NCBI GenBank assembly: GCA_910583725.1
Contig: CAJTXZ010000021.1
Span: forward strand, 1-53,514
Reading direction: 5' to 3'
DNA length: 53,514 nt
From: an uncultured Vampirovibrio sp.
GTDB lineage: Bacteria; Cyanobacteriota; Vampirovibrionia; Gastranaerophilales; Gastranaerophilaceae
The notes beneath the pieces are model-generated. The model made no database searches. It was given only the letters and a program-made list of their open reading frames with translations, and was not told the DNA's origin. The position numbers were made by a program, and so were the translations under genes. Positions 1 through 8,477 of this stretch are shown piece by piece (the first letter of the stretch is position 1; the number at the start of each line of letters is the position of its first letter).

Positions 1-275
1 AATAGGGTCATCCCTGTGGGAGCCTAAGGCTCGTTCGGTCTTATTGGGCGCGCCCTTGACAATTCGACCTTCACTAAGGCTCCTCTTGGAAATCAAAGAT
101 TTGTTATACGGCTCACGCCAGCAAAGCTGTCGACTCGCCTGCTCCATTTAAAAACTTGACATTCAGTCAACTTTTTAAATGGAGTCCTGCCACAGAACGG
201 TTCTCGCCCTATCGGTCAGGCTCATCGCCTGTCCTTGCCGGGCTTCACACACTTAATATTTTTAAACGATAAAAC
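1..275 (+). ncRNA. Candidate structured RNA, 5' end outside the window
   Basis: This stretch is much richer in GC than its surroundings and has no plausible reading frame. It contains many short self-complementary segments: GGAGCC/GGCTC near 20-34, CAGC/GCTG near 122-132, CAGGC/GCCTG near 218-232, and a long stem at 141-183 (18 pairs with one C-C mismatch, 5-base loop). An intrinsic terminator follows on the + strand at 290-325, so a + strand transcript ending there is the natural reading. I looked for RNase P, tmRNA, SRP RNA and 6S signatures. Only a loose ACAGAAC...TATCGGTCAG resemblance to the 3' part of RNase P RNA appears, without its other conserved blocks. The family is not identified. 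Confidence 0.35.
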
Positions 276-289
276 AAAACAACTTTTTT

Positions 290-325
290 GGTGCTGTTCT
301 TTTTGTAACCTCAGCACCTTTTTTT
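290..325 (+). terminator. Intrinsic terminator
   Basis: A perfect 7-bp stem GGTGCTG/CAGCACC with a 15-base loop is followed by seven T. It ends the transcript of the structured stretch upstream and isolates it from the gene at 492. Confidence 0.8.
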
Positions 326-414
326 ATATAGTTTATAACCATATTCACAATTCCTGGCAAGGTTGACAATTTTAGGCAGATTTAACAATGCTTTTGTTCA
401 CCCCATATTCTATT

Positions 415-435
415 CATAAGTTTTGTAACAAATTA
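415..435 (+). promoter_or_regulatory. TTTTGTAACAA box upstream of the gene at 492
   Basis: AAGTTTTGTAACAAATTAA lies about 60 bases before the start codon. The core TTGTAACAA is palindromic. The same box, in the same orientation relative to the gene, lies upstream of the two paralogous genes at 28642 and 30052. Its function is unknown; it may be an operator or part of a promoter. Confidence 0.4.
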
Positions 436-491
436 ATGACATAATGACAACAAAAATTATTCACGGCTTTTAAAACAATGAGGAAATAATA

Positions 492-1928
492 ATGAAGATA
501 CAGAGTACAAATTTTTATAATATTCAAAATTTAAAAAATATACATTTTGCTAGCAATACAAACCCGATTTGCATTGATGGCGAAAAAGACACTGTGCATT
601 TTAAGGGGAATGTAAAATATATTGATGAAAATGCCCAATTTTTAGATGATAGTATAAAACCCAGGCCCTTAAAAAATTTAAAACATCTTTCACCTGAAAA
701 ACTATGCTTAGTGCATATGAGCGATTTTTTTCCTGAGGGCGGAGAAATTAAAACAGCAAAAAATGCCGCAAAAGATACTGATGAAAATATGCAATATCGC
801 TCCACTGTTCATTTTGCAATAAATCATTCTGTAAGAGAACATGATTTTGGAAGAGGCTGGCAGCATATGAAATATGCAGTTATTATGCCAATGGAGGGTG
901 TATTAAATAATACGCCTAAAGAAAATATTCTTGGCGGTAAAATGCAGGATTTCTTTATTATGGACAATGTCAAACTGCCGGATAATTCAATAATATTAAA
1001 ATACAACCCGAAAATTCCAGAAGGAAAGCTTAAAATTACAGACGCATCAAAGACAATGGAAGATTTTAAGGGAACAAACGGCATTAAAATTATAGAGACA
1101 TCAAATAAAGACACCGGCGAAACTGCAAACAAACTGGTGGGCAAAATGGGCTATGCAAACTATTTAGACATCCTGAAAAAAATGATGGGGTTGTCAGATG
1201 AAGAATACAAAGTAATGTTTGACAAAGAATATGCAGACAAACTAAGAATAGAAGATTTTAGCCGATATATTAAGCTAGCAAGCAGCATCGGCATGGATAA
1301 TATAAAGGAAGCAACAGAAAAAACTAACAAAACCTGGGCGGAATTTTCTAAAAGATTTGGTTTTTCTGACTGCGATCATACATATTCACCCTGGGGTAGA
1401 AGCGAATCGCTGGCTGAATGCATAAAGGCGGTAAGCCAATGTGATGATAAATGGGTGCATAATATAAACAATCCATATGATATTTCAGGAATGTTCCCTT
1501 TAGAATTTGATGAGGATGAGTTCAATCCTGAATCTATAGATTTAGATGAAATTCCATTAGATGAAATTCCGGAAGGTTTTAGTGTTGAAGATTATGTACA
1601 GGAAATGAAAGTTTTTGCAAAAACGCTTTATGGCACAAAAGAGAAAATGGAAGTTAATTATAAAGAAGAATTTTTGAAGGTTATAGACGAAATTAAGGAT
1701 ACACTGCCCGAAGGAAAAAGGCTCAGCTTTGATATTGATGTTTTAAGGGATATTATAAAAAATGCTGAAACTCCGTCAGCTGCACTTAAAGAAATTAAGG
1801 ACAAACTCAATATAACAACAATAAGAGACGTTGATAACGAAACAGCTGAACAGGTTTATCAAACAATTGATGTAGTATTATGCATATCAGAAATGCAAAA
1901 AGAAATTATGTTGAATAATCAAATGTAA
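492..1928 (+). CDS. Hypothetical protein with N-terminal FKG motif
   Basis: A 478-aa protein whose start is supported by GAGGAA seven bases upstream. I do not recognise a family. The sequence is acidic, soluble-looking and mostly helical in its second half (rich in D, E and K from about residue 170), with no signal peptide or membrane segment. Residues 33-40 contain VHFKGN, matching the F-x-G motif seen near the N-terminus of five other proteins in this window. The segment from 355 to 375 is very acidic, with repeated LDEIP. The gene stands alone: a terminator lies upstream and a convergent gene downstream. It is a real gene by its start signal and codon use; its function is unknown. Confidence 0.8.
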   Translation: MKIQSTNFYNIQNLKNIHFASNTNPICIDGEKDTVHFKGNVKYIDENAQFLDDSIKPRPLKNLKHLSPEKLCLVHMSDFFPEGGEIKTAKNAAKDTDENMQYRSTVHFAINHSVREHDFGRGWQHMKYAVIMPMEGVLNNTPKENILGGKMQDFFIMDNVKLPDNSIILKYNPKIPEGKLKITDASKTMEDFKGTNGIKIIETSNKDTGETANKLVGKMGYANYLDILKKMMGLSDEEYKVMFDKEYADKLRIEDFSRYIKLASSIGMDNIKEATEKTNKTWAEFSKRFGFSDCDHTYSPWGRSESLAECIKAVSQCDDKWVHNINNPYDISGMFPLEFDEDEFNPESIDLDEIPLDEIPEGFSVEDYVQEMKVFAKTLYGTKEKMEVNYKEEFLKVIDEIKDTLPEGKRLSFDIDVLRDIIKNAETPSAALKEIKDKLNITTIRDVDNETAEQVYQTIDVVLCISEMQKEIMLNNQM

Positions 1929-1965
1929 GCATTTAAATGGACAATCGATATCCATTTAAATGCTT
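1927..1965. terminator. Long hairpin between convergent genes
   Basis: A perfect 15-bp stem (AAGCATTTAAATGGA and its complement) with a 9-base loop begins inside the stop codon of the upstream gene and sits 8 bases from the end of the convergent NifX-type gene. There is no clear T run on either side, so it may be a transcript-end stem rather than a classic terminator. Confidence 0.45.
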
Positions 1966-1973
1966 ATCAAAAA

Positions 1974-2597
1974 TTAGTTGCGATGACCGCAATGGTGGCC
2001 TTCTTCACCGTGCTGGTGGCCATGGCAATGGTGATGTTCGCCGCCGCAGGCATTTTCGCCTGATTCAAGAGAGTTATCTAAAAATTTTGCCACAATTTCA
2101 TCAATCGGCAACTCGGCGCAGCCTGTAATAACCTTAACACCGGCTTCTTCAAAAGCCATCATCGGACGTCCGCCCATACCGCCTGCTATAACGATATTTG
2201 CACCTTGAGATGCTATCCATCCTGCTGATTGGCAGGAAACACCTTCAGCCGGCGCCTTTGCTTCTACATTCAAAACTTCTTTTGTTTCATTATCTACATC
2301 CACAAATGTGAAAGTTTCACATTTTCCAAAGTGCGCGCATAATTTTGTGCCTGCTGTAGGTATTGCAATTTTCATGGTTTTATCTCCTTTTAGTCTATAA
2401 ACATTGGTTTGAAGCAAAATGGCATTTTCAAGAGCTTCGGTTTCATTCGTATTATGAATGGCGGCATATCGCCTTAAAATGTTTAAAATATCTTCGTTTA
2501 TTCTTCTGTTAAACGGAATCTTTTTGCTGCAGGTTTTCTTTCTGCCAGCACAAGGCCGTTTTCCGCCCCAAAGAGTTTTCGGACACTTTTTATCCAT
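1974..2597 (-). CDS. RHH-like domain fused in frame to a NifX/NifB-type metal-cluster protein
   Basis: The C-terminal part (from residue 75, MKIAIPTAG) is a dinitrogenase iron-molybdenum cofactor family domain (NifX/NifB C-terminal type), which binds Fe-S or Fe-Mo clusters. It carries the usual HFGKCETF segment and a GGMGGRP loop. It ends in a His/Cys-rich tail (HHHCHGHQH and HHCGH), a likely metal-binding extension. Residues 1-74 contain GGKRPCAGRKK and a basic helix-rich segment typical of ribbon-helix-helix DNA-binding proteins, with no stop before the second domain. A strong AGGAG lies 8 bases before the ATG at 2375, so the 133-aa NifX-type protein is probably also made, or mainly made, from that internal start. 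The upstream ATG at 2597 has only a weak ribosome site. No nif genes are near. Confidence 0.7.
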   Translation of the reverse strand: MDKKCPKTLWGGKRPCAGRKKTCSKKIPFNRRINEDILNILRRYAAIHNTNETEALENAILLQTNVYRLKGDKTMKIAIPTAGTKLCAHFGKCETFTFVDVDNETKEVLNVEAKAPAEGVSCQSAGWIASQGANIVIAGGMGGRPMMAFEEAGVKVITGCAELPIDEIVAKFLDNSLESGENACGGEHHHCHGHQHGEEGHHCGHRN

Positions 2598-2813
2598 ATT
2601 TTTACCACTTTGCTTATTTTTAACTATGAATTTAGCACACTATCTTGAATTTATCAATACATAATCAAGGTAATATTGCGGGGGAATGCCAGTGGGGCAA
2701 AAACGGTAAAAGTGTCACTCCAATATGAAAATATTACATCTTTCATTGCAGACATAATTTTTTGAGGTAAAAATAAATGTTTTACTGTCAATATTTATAA
2801 GAATGGAGGAAAG

Positions 2814-3356
2814 ATGACAACGGTAGAGCCTATTAGAAATATTAACGACATAAGAAGGGTAGAAAAAATTTTAGCCGATAAAAGCAAGAGAAATTTGTTG
2901 TTTTTTACAATAGGAACAAACTGCGGGTTAAGAATTTCTGATATTTTGGGATTAGATGTTAAAGATGTCAAAGGGAAAAGCCATATTCAAATCATAGAAA
3001 AAAAGACACGCAAATTTAAAAAATTTCCGATTAACAGTAAATTAAAACCAATGATTGATGAGTATACAAAGGAGCGGCACCTTTATGAACCTTTATTTAT
3101 AACGATTTTTGGCAACAGGCTGGAGCGCACTGCAGCTTATTACATAATTAAGGATGCCTGCAAAAAAGCAGGTCTTGAAGAAAAGGTCGGAACGCACACA
3201 TTAAGAAAAACTTTTGGCTATCATTACTATAAAAAATTTAAGGATGTAGCTATGCTTCAAAAAATCTTTAATCATTCCAACCCTTCAACAACATTGCGTT
3301 ATATAGGAATTGAACAAGATAGGATAGATGAAAGCTATAGAAATTTTATTCTTTGA
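2814..3356 (+). CDS. Tyrosine recombinase, catalytic domain only
   Basis: A 180-aa phage-integrase-family protein. The catalytic set is present: R40 (CGLRIS), a beta-hairpin lysine near K63-K70, H128 and R131 (HTLRKT), H154 (NHSN, usually GHSS) and nucleophile Y163 (RYIG). The usual N-terminal SAM-like core-binding domain is absent, so it resembles the small integron- or Xer-like minimal recombinases, or a domestic regulator of DNA inversion. GGAGG lies just before the ATG. It has no phage neighbours and no obvious attachment site. XerC/D is unlikely because of its length. Confidence 0.8.
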   Translation: MTTVEPIRNINDIRRVEKILADKSKRNLLFFTIGTNCGLRISDILGLDVKDVKGKSHIQIIEKKTRKFKKFPINSKLKPMIDEYTKERHLYEPLFITIFGNRLERTAAYYIIKDACKKAGLEEKVGTHTLRKTFGYHYYKKFKDVAMLQKIFNHSNPSTTLRYIGIEQDRIDESYRNFIL

Positions 3357-3658
3357 CTGCGCGAAATATGCATACTTTGTTTAATAAGTCTTAACAATTT
3401 ATTTATTTTGTAAAGAGCTATTTTATCATCAAGCCAAAATCAGCATACTACAAACAGAGACCAACGTATAGAATTTTTACATATTTAGCTTTTTTTACCA
3501 TTTCATAAAGCATTACATGCCCAAATACTGACTATATCAAACTTTTGGCCATCACAACATTTTAAATAAAAAGAACTGCGATATTTTTAAGCCCTGGTAA
3601 ATGAAATTTATTTTATCGGCATTCAGGCAATCTTGTATTAGGAGAACAAGAAAAAGAT
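3357..3658. other. Intergenic, no gene seen
   Basis: 302 AT-rich bases between the recombinase and the DUF1796 gene. I looked for inverted repeats that a recombinase might use and for RNA genes, and saw none. Confidence 0.5.
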
Positions 3659-4453
3659 ATGCTCAAAAACGAATATGATTTTATTTGCTCCCTTGGGGCA
3701 AACTGTTCAGCTGCAAGCCAGTTAAAAAAGAGAGGCCTAAGGGATTTTGCGCTGCCTTTTGACTGGACTTGGTTTAACTCCGAAGATGCGCTGTACAACA
3801 TTGCAGAAGGTTTTGAGAATAATTTTTGCAAATTTATGCAAAAAGACAAGCTAAGAAAGCTAAAAGATGACGAATGTTCAAAACAACATAATGACAAATG
3901 CCAGTATCAGGACATGAATACCAAAATTTACTACTTTAATCATTTTTATAAAACCAAAAATGATGATAAGGCAAAAGACACTGCTATAAAAACCTTTAGG
4001 AAAAGGTGCAAAAGACTTATAGATTATCTTGAAAGGGCAGAAAATGTTTTAATGGTGCTTTCTATTCACAAAGAAATTGATATAGAAAGTGTTAAAAATT
4101 TAGTTGATGTATTAAAAAGAAGGTTTCCAAATACAAACGTTGATATAGTCTATCAATGTTTTAATGCCAAAAAAGAGGAATCTTCGGTGCTTTCTAATTT
4201 AGAAATAAAAAAGTATCAAAGACCTGAAAATGATTATGACTATCATAACACAAATTATGAATGGAATTTTTTGGACGAGATTAAGCTTACAAACAAATTT
4301 GATAAGCCACTTAACAGGCTTTTTAAACTGACTCGGGTAAAAAGAGGTATGAGGATTGCCGTTTTAAAAAACATCAACACTGTTTTTTATTTGAAATTGT
4401 ATTTATTTGGCACCAGATTACAGATTTGTTTTGGAAAACATAAAGCAGAATAA
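3659..4453 (+). CDS. DUF1796 family protein (putative papain-like cysteine peptidase fold)
   Basis: 264 aa. The N-terminus has the DUF1796 signature: a short strand, SLGANCSAA, then LKKRGLRDFALPFDW. In this family the C of the G-x-N-C segment and a later H are thought to be catalytic, but the activity is not established. Here C16 and several H (IYYFNHFY, LSIHKE) are present. There is no signal peptide. Members are often encoded with glycosyltransferases in polysaccharide or glycoprotein loci, and here a GT2 gene starts 13 bases downstream, so a role in surface glycan synthesis is inferred. The Shine-Dalgarno GGAG is 14 bases upstream, a little far. Confidence 0.65.
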   Translation: MLKNEYDFICSLGANCSAASQLKKRGLRDFALPFDWTWFNSEDALYNIAEGFENNFCKFMQKDKLRKLKDDECSKQHNDKCQYQDMNTKIYYFNHFYKTKNDDKAKDTAIKTFRKRCKRLIDYLERAENVLMVLSIHKEIDIESVKNLVDVLKRRFPNTNVDIVYQCFNAKKEESSVLSNLEIKKYQRPENDYDYHNTNYEWNFLDEIKLTNKFDKPLNRLFKLTRVKRGMRIAVLKNINTVFYLKLYLFGTRLQICFGKHKAE

Positions 4454-4466
4454 AGGGGGCAAAGCT

Positions 4467-5423
4467 ATGGAAAAACTTGTTTCTGTGATAATTCCTGCAT
4501 ATAATCATCAAGATTATATTCAAGATACGATCAAATCCATAATTAATCAGATATATAAAAACATCGAACTTATTGTCATTGATGATGGTTCAAAAGACTC
4601 CACCTGGCAGAAAATCAAAGAAATGGAGCAAGAATGCAAGAAGCGTTTTGCAAGAGTGCATTTTGAAACAAAAGAAAACGAAGGAACACCAGGGACACTA
4701 AACAAGCTATTATGCAGCGCAGACGGTGAATATATTTATATAATTGCCTCCGATGATATTGCAAAACCTAATGCTATTGCAAAACAAGCGGATTTTTTAG
4801 ACAAAAATCCTGATTATTCCTTGGCTGTCGCAAATAATGAATTAATTGATTCAAACGGAAAAATCTGCTATTGGGATAAAGATAGAAATATTGTATACGA
4901 AAAAACTAGCGCAAAATACTTAACGTTTGGAGACTATTTAAAGAAGCAAAAAAGGATTGATTTAAACTCTGATAAATTTGGCAGATATGACACAATTTAT
5001 ACCGGAAACTACATTCCAAACGGCTATCTTATAAGAAAATCCATATTTTCAATAATTGAACCTTTTACAAACGAGGCGCCATTGGAAGATTGGTTTTTGA
5101 TGATGCAGATTTCAAAATATTCAAAGATGAAATATCTTGATGAAATACTATTTTCTTATAGATGGCATGATAATAATACAATTAAAAATAATTCCAAAAT
5201 GGGACAAGCAAGCTTAAAAACCCTTTTGTATGAAGAAAAAATATTAGAAGATATTGACGAAAACAAAGTTTTGCCTGATGTTTTAGATGTGAAAAAACAC
5301 GGCGCCTGCTATAAAAAGCAGGGTATACCATTTATATTTGAGCTTTGGACATATAGAAAAGGGCAGAATAAAATCAAAATTATAAAATTGTTCAATTTGC
5401 CGGTGTTTAAATTTTCAAAATAG
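4467..5423 (+). CDS. Glycosyltransferase family 2
   Basis: 318 aa from the ATG at 4467, chosen because GGGGG lies 7 bases upstream and because the GT-A fold begins at once (VSVIIPAYNHQDYI). The nucleotide-binding DDGSKD and the metal-binding region IIASDDIA (D-D in place of the DxD motif) are present. A later EDWFLM fits the catalytic base region of bacterial GT2 enzymes, and YRWHDNN follows. It transfers a sugar from a nucleotide-sugar to an unknown acceptor in the cytoplasm. It forms a two-gene operon with the DUF1796 gene. Sugar and acceptor cannot be told. Confidence 0.85.
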   Translation: MEKLVSVIIPAYNHQDYIQDTIKSIINQIYKNIELIVIDDGSKDSTWQKIKEMEQECKKRFARVHFETKENEGTPGTLNKLLCSADGEYIYIIASDDIAKPNAIAKQADFLDKNPDYSLAVANNELIDSNGKICYWDKDRNIVYEKTSAKYLTFGDYLKKQKRIDLNSDKFGRYDTIYTGNYIPNGYLIRKSIFSIIEPFTNEAPLEDWFLMMQISKYSKMKYLDEILFSYRWHDNNTIKNNSKMGQASLKTLLYEEKILEDIDENKVLPDVLDVKKHGACYKKQGIPFIFELWTYRKGQNKIKIIKLFNLPVFKFSK

Positions 5424-5520
5424 AGACAAACCTCTTGCATAGACAGCCTGCCAGAAGCATGCGGATATAGATTGGATTTGCCAGCATCTATAAAAAATTC
5501 ACTGCAGCACTTTGCCGTAC

Positions 5521-6855
5521 CTACCCCGCATTTGCAACGGTTTCAGTGTCCTTGGTTTCTGTTATTATGATAGAATTTGAAAGGGCAATGCCGTTTTTTT
5601 GTGCCGGGCTGTTTTCAATCTTTCCTTTTACATATATAACGCTGGAGCCGCCACCATCAAGGTTCATAGCGTATTCACACCCTAAATCTTTCATCAGACG
5701 TGATGTTTCCCAAAGGGTCATACCTATTGATGTTTCTTCTCTGCCGTCAATTGTTACGATAATTAATTCGTTATTTTTAGTGTAGCCTATTGCAGTTCTT
5801 GGGTTTCTGCCGTTTATTGCGCCGAATCTTTCTTCTTTTATATCAACATGCATATTACCATTCTTTACGAGGTACGGGCCGCCGCCTATTATATGTTCAC
5901 TGTTTTGAAAAACTTCGGGCATTGTTATATCAAAATTGATATTTTTTTCATTCAAAAGAGGCTGTATATTCTGTTTTGGGCCCACAATTGCAAAACCGCC
6001 TTTTGGAATTTCAACACTGCCAAAATTATAATTTATAACTTTGCCATCTTTAATTGCCATTGCCATGCCGTATTTTGGCGCAGGCGGGGTCATTTGGCCC
6101 CATTTATCAGTGTAAATTATGGTATAGGTTGAAAGCATTCTTGGCTGGTTAATGTTATCGGCCTTTATTTGGGCTTTTTTGCCCTGAATCAGAATATCCA
6201 TAGTACTTCTTTCCATAGAAAAAGTGCCGTCAGAGTTTATACCAAGGGCCACCCTATTGTAAATCGGCCCTGTTAAAACATTTTTACCAATAACAAGGGT
6301 GCCAAGCGGAACACCGGTTTGAGGCTTAAAATATCCTCCATTTATTGCAATGATTGCATTTTCGCTTCCTGCCATATTTTTTATGCCGGTTTTTCTATTT
6401 AGCACATTCGATGCGGTTTTTGGCCTTATTTGAAGTTTTGTATTTGCCTTAGGATTTATTTCTACAACGTTTATTTTGACAGGGCGGCCGTTTATATATT
6501 TTGTCATTTTTACGTGGATTATTCCTTTTGCAGGATGGGACACAAGCCTGTTTTTATACTTATTATTTGTATGGTTAATCCAAGACTGATATTCCTTTGC
6601 CTCAAGCTCTTTTGGGGTTAAAAATTCAGCTTTTGTCCTAAGGGCTGAATAATCTCCCTCATATGCAAAAATCGGGTGTGCTAACAGTAATGTTAAATAG
6701 CATACACCCGAAATTATGATTATTCCTATGATTGCAAGGATTATGGATATAAAATCTTTCATCCTTGGCGGCCGCGTTAAAAAATATTCTGACCGCAAGG
6801 CAGAGTAACTATCCTCAAAATGAGGACTGATAAATGCCGGTTTTAGGGGAAACAT
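5521..6855 (-). CDS. Membrane-anchored phosphodiester glycosidase (NAGPA/DUF2233 domain)
   Basis: 444 aa. An N-terminal cytoplasmic stretch of about 31 residues precedes one membrane segment (about 36-60), then an exported domain. The C-terminal two thirds match the NAGPA family (phosphodiester alpha-N-acetylglucosaminidase fold): AINGGYF, RTAIGYT and the strongly conserved NLDGGGSS. In bacteria these are thought to hydrolyse sugar phosphodiesters in the envelope. The start at 6855 has GGAG 10 bases upstream. An alternative ATG at 6762 would begin just before the membrane segment. A strong promoter lies at 6988-7015. It is convergent with the GT2 gene. Confidence 0.85.
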   Translation of the reverse strand: MFPLKPAFISPHFEDSYSALRSEYFLTRPPRMKDFISIILAIIGIIIISGVCYLTLLLAHPIFAYEGDYSALRTKAEFLTPKELEAKEYQSWINHTNNKYKNRLVSHPAKGIIHVKMTKYINGRPVKINVVEINPKANTKLQIRPKTASNVLNRKTGIKNMAGSENAIIAINGGYFKPQTGVPLGTLVIGKNVLTGPIYNRVALGINSDGTFSMERSTMDILIQGKKAQIKADNINQPRMLSTYTIIYTDKWGQMTPPAPKYGMAMAIKDGKVINYNFGSVEIPKGGFAIVGPKQNIQPLLNEKNINFDITMPEVFQNSEHIIGGGPYLVKNGNMHVDIKEERFGAINGRNPRTAIGYTKNNELIIVTIDGREETSIGMTLWETSRLMKDLGCEYAMNLDGGGSSVIYVKGKIENSPAQKNGIALSNSIIITETKDTETVANAG

Positions 6856-6987
6856 CTCTTTCTTCTCCAGTTTCTTAATTCTTCTTTGTAATTTTTGCGG
6901 TTTGCTATAATCCGCCTTTTGTTTGCCGTAGTGCTAGATTAACGTACTTATGAGGCTTGGGCTTGGGGCCGAGAGAGCCAGAGGGCT

Positions 6988-7015
6988 ATTATATATTTGA
7001 CATACCAGGTGCCAA
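6988..7015 (-). promoter_or_regulatory. Sigma70-type promoter for the phosphodiester glycosidase
   Basis: Reading the minus strand, TTGGCA and TATAAT are separated by 16 bases. The predicted start near 6981 leaves a leader of about 125 bases before the ATG at 6855. Confidence 0.6.
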
Positions 7016-7270
7016 GCCGTACTTGTGTTAAACTTCTCTACTACTATTGTAACATACTTTTAAAAGCTCCGCAACCCCTTTATTTATAGTACTTTTAACA
7101 CTTTATAAGGTATCATTTCATAAGGTATCAGCATATTGAAAACAAAATAGTTACAGGAGCATAAAGTAAAAATGGCGCAATGCACTTGAAATTCAAGATA
7201 TTCAACATATAGAGCAGCATAGTAGGATTGAGGGATAAATTTTAATCATACAACAAAATGCGCTTAAAAC

Positions 7271-7299
7271 TTGTAAAAACCTTAAAATAAGGCTATAAT
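7271..7299 (+). promoter_or_regulatory. Promoter giving a leaderless message for the gene at 7307
   Basis: TTGTAA and TATAAT are separated by 17 bases. The -10 box ends only 7 bases before the ATG at 7307, so transcription should start at or next to the A of the start codon. No Shine-Dalgarno is present. Confidence 0.6.
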
Positions 7300-7306
7300 T
7301 GATTTT

Positions 7307-7531
7307 ATGGAAAAGGAAGAATTGCAAATTAAAGAATTAGTGGCGCTCAGAGGTCATTATTTTTCTGCGGTTTTACTTATTTCAAGCGGCATTGCAGGGT
7401 TATTCTTTGCTGAGATTGATATGTGGAAGATGATAGTGCTTGCAATGGGAGGCATATTTTTCGGATTTATATTTCTAAGCAAATTTATAAGTACCGATAA
7501 AGAGATAAAAACAATCACGCACGGGAGGTAA
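7307..7531 (+). CDS. Small membrane protein, two transmembrane segments
   Basis: 74 aa: a short acidic head (MEKEELQIKEL), then two hydrophobic segments at about 18-36 and 40-60, and a charged tail. No family is recognised. It forms an operon with the 32-aa gene starting two bases after its stop codon. A second pair of the same design, with a similar acidic start and two membrane segments, lies on the other strand at 8478-8876 on the far side of the hibernation factor gene. Translation is probably leaderless. Confidence 0.7.
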   Translation: MEKEELQIKELVALRGHYFSAVLLISSGIAGLFFAEIDMWKMIVLAMGGIFFGFIFLSKFISTDKEIKTITHGR

Positions 7532-7533
7532 TT

Positions 7534-7632
7534 ATGGATTGGAATTTCATTATTTGCACAATAGCCTTAATCACCATGGCTATTATGTGGACCTATGCAT
7601 TAAATAAAGTTGAAAAAAACAACAAATACTAA
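7534..7632 (+). CDS. 32-aa single-pass membrane microprotein
   Basis: MDWNFIICTIALITMAIMW forms a hydrophobic helix, followed by a polar basic tail ending KVEKNNKY. GGGAGG lies 6 bases before the ATG, strong support for translation. It is the second gene of the pair starting at 7307. The spacing (two bases after the preceding stop) suggests coupled translation and perhaps a complex with its partner. No family is known to me. Confidence 0.65.
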   Translation: MDWNFIICTIALITMAIMWTYALNKVEKNNKY

Positions 7633-7726
7633 ATAACTCAAAAATGCAAAATGTTCACCTTTACCTGCAAATACTGGTTTAGCTGGGTGCCAAATATCCA
7701 TATTAAACTTTTCATAAACATTCCCC

Positions 7727-7755
7727 TTTAAATTCCAATAAAAATAATGTATAAT
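7727..7755 (+). promoter_or_regulatory. Candidate promoter of the hibernation factor gene
   Basis: TATAAT at 7750-7755 with a weak TTTAAA 17 bases upstream. It would give a leader of about 108 bases before the ATG at 7871. Confidence 0.4.
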
Positions 7756-7870
7756 TAGAAAGTTGCCCAAGGCTAATGAATTTGAGGCTGAAATAAAAAG
7801 CCTGCGGAATAGTTTCAGCAAAGGCAATTTTGAGACGAGAAGACAAGTCTAGAAACGGAGAAAACAAATT

Positions 7871-8227
7871 ATGCACATCCACGTAAACGGACGCAACCTT
7901 GAAATCACTGATGCGATTAAAGCCTATGTTAAAGAAAAGATAGGAAAAGTTGCCGCACACTATGATCAAATTCAAGCTATAGACGTCGTTTTAACCGTTA
8001 TTAAAAACCCATCAGTGGCAGATTCACACATTGCGGAAGTTAACTGCAAAATGCTTGGAGACACCATAAGGGTTGAGGAAAAGGCTGAATCTATGTATGC
8101 AAGCATTGATTTAGTATCTGATAAACTTGACCGTCAGGTAAGAAAGTTTAAAGAAAAAAGTTCAAAAGCAAAAGTGGGTGCAGAATCAATCAGAACAGGC
8201 GCCACACCCGAAGAGGATGCCAAATAA
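7871..8227 (+). CDS. hpf: Ribosome hibernation promoting factor, short form (HPF/YfiA family)
   Basis: 118 aa. The N-terminal 95 residues are the complete ribosome-binding domain (MHIHVNGRNLEIT, AYVKEKIGK, then LDRQVRKFKEK). The protein binds the 30S decoding region in stationary phase and silences ribosomes. The extra C-terminal dimerisation domain of long HPF is absent; only a polar tail of about 20 residues follows. GGAG lies 10 bases before the ATG, and an intrinsic terminator follows at 8261. It sits alone as one transcription unit between two pairs of tiny membrane genes. Confidence 0.9.
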   Translation: MHIHVNGRNLEITDAIKAYVKEKIGKVAAHYDQIQAIDVVLTVIKNPSVADSHIAEVNCKMLGDTIRVEEKAESMYASIDLVSDKLDRQVRKFKEKSSKAKVGAESIRTGATPEEDAK

Positions 8228-8260
8228 TCCGGTAATCAAAATTTAATAATTTAGAAATAC

Positions 8261-8307
8261 AAACAGGCTGCAAATATGTCGTTAAAAGCATTATACAGCC
8301 TGTTTTT
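8261..8307 (+). terminator. Intrinsic terminator after the hibernation factor gene
   Basis: A 10-bp stem AAACAGGCTG/CAGCCTGTTT with a 25-base loop leads into a run of five T. Confidence 0.75.
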
Positions 8308-8477
8308 AAATATTTATGAAAGATATATGAGGGCATTTTAAGGCTTTAGTGCTGCATGAGATTACACCATTTTGGCACATCCCCTTTAGTTTAGGCTTTT
8401 TAGCTTTTTTATAAAGCAAAAACGGAGTGCGGTTAATCATTTAAAAACGATAAAAGGCGCGCTATTTTTGAACTTTG

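Noticed and set aside
190..220. ACAGAAC...TATCGGTCAG resembles the 3' end of RNase P RNA.
   Set aside because: The bases between are longer and differ, and the other conserved blocks of RNase P RNA are not seen.
230..250. The minus strand reads TGAAGCCCGGCAA, which looks like the core of a SAM-I riboswitch.
   Set aside because: None of the other SAM-I segments are found around it, and no gene follows in that orientation within the window.
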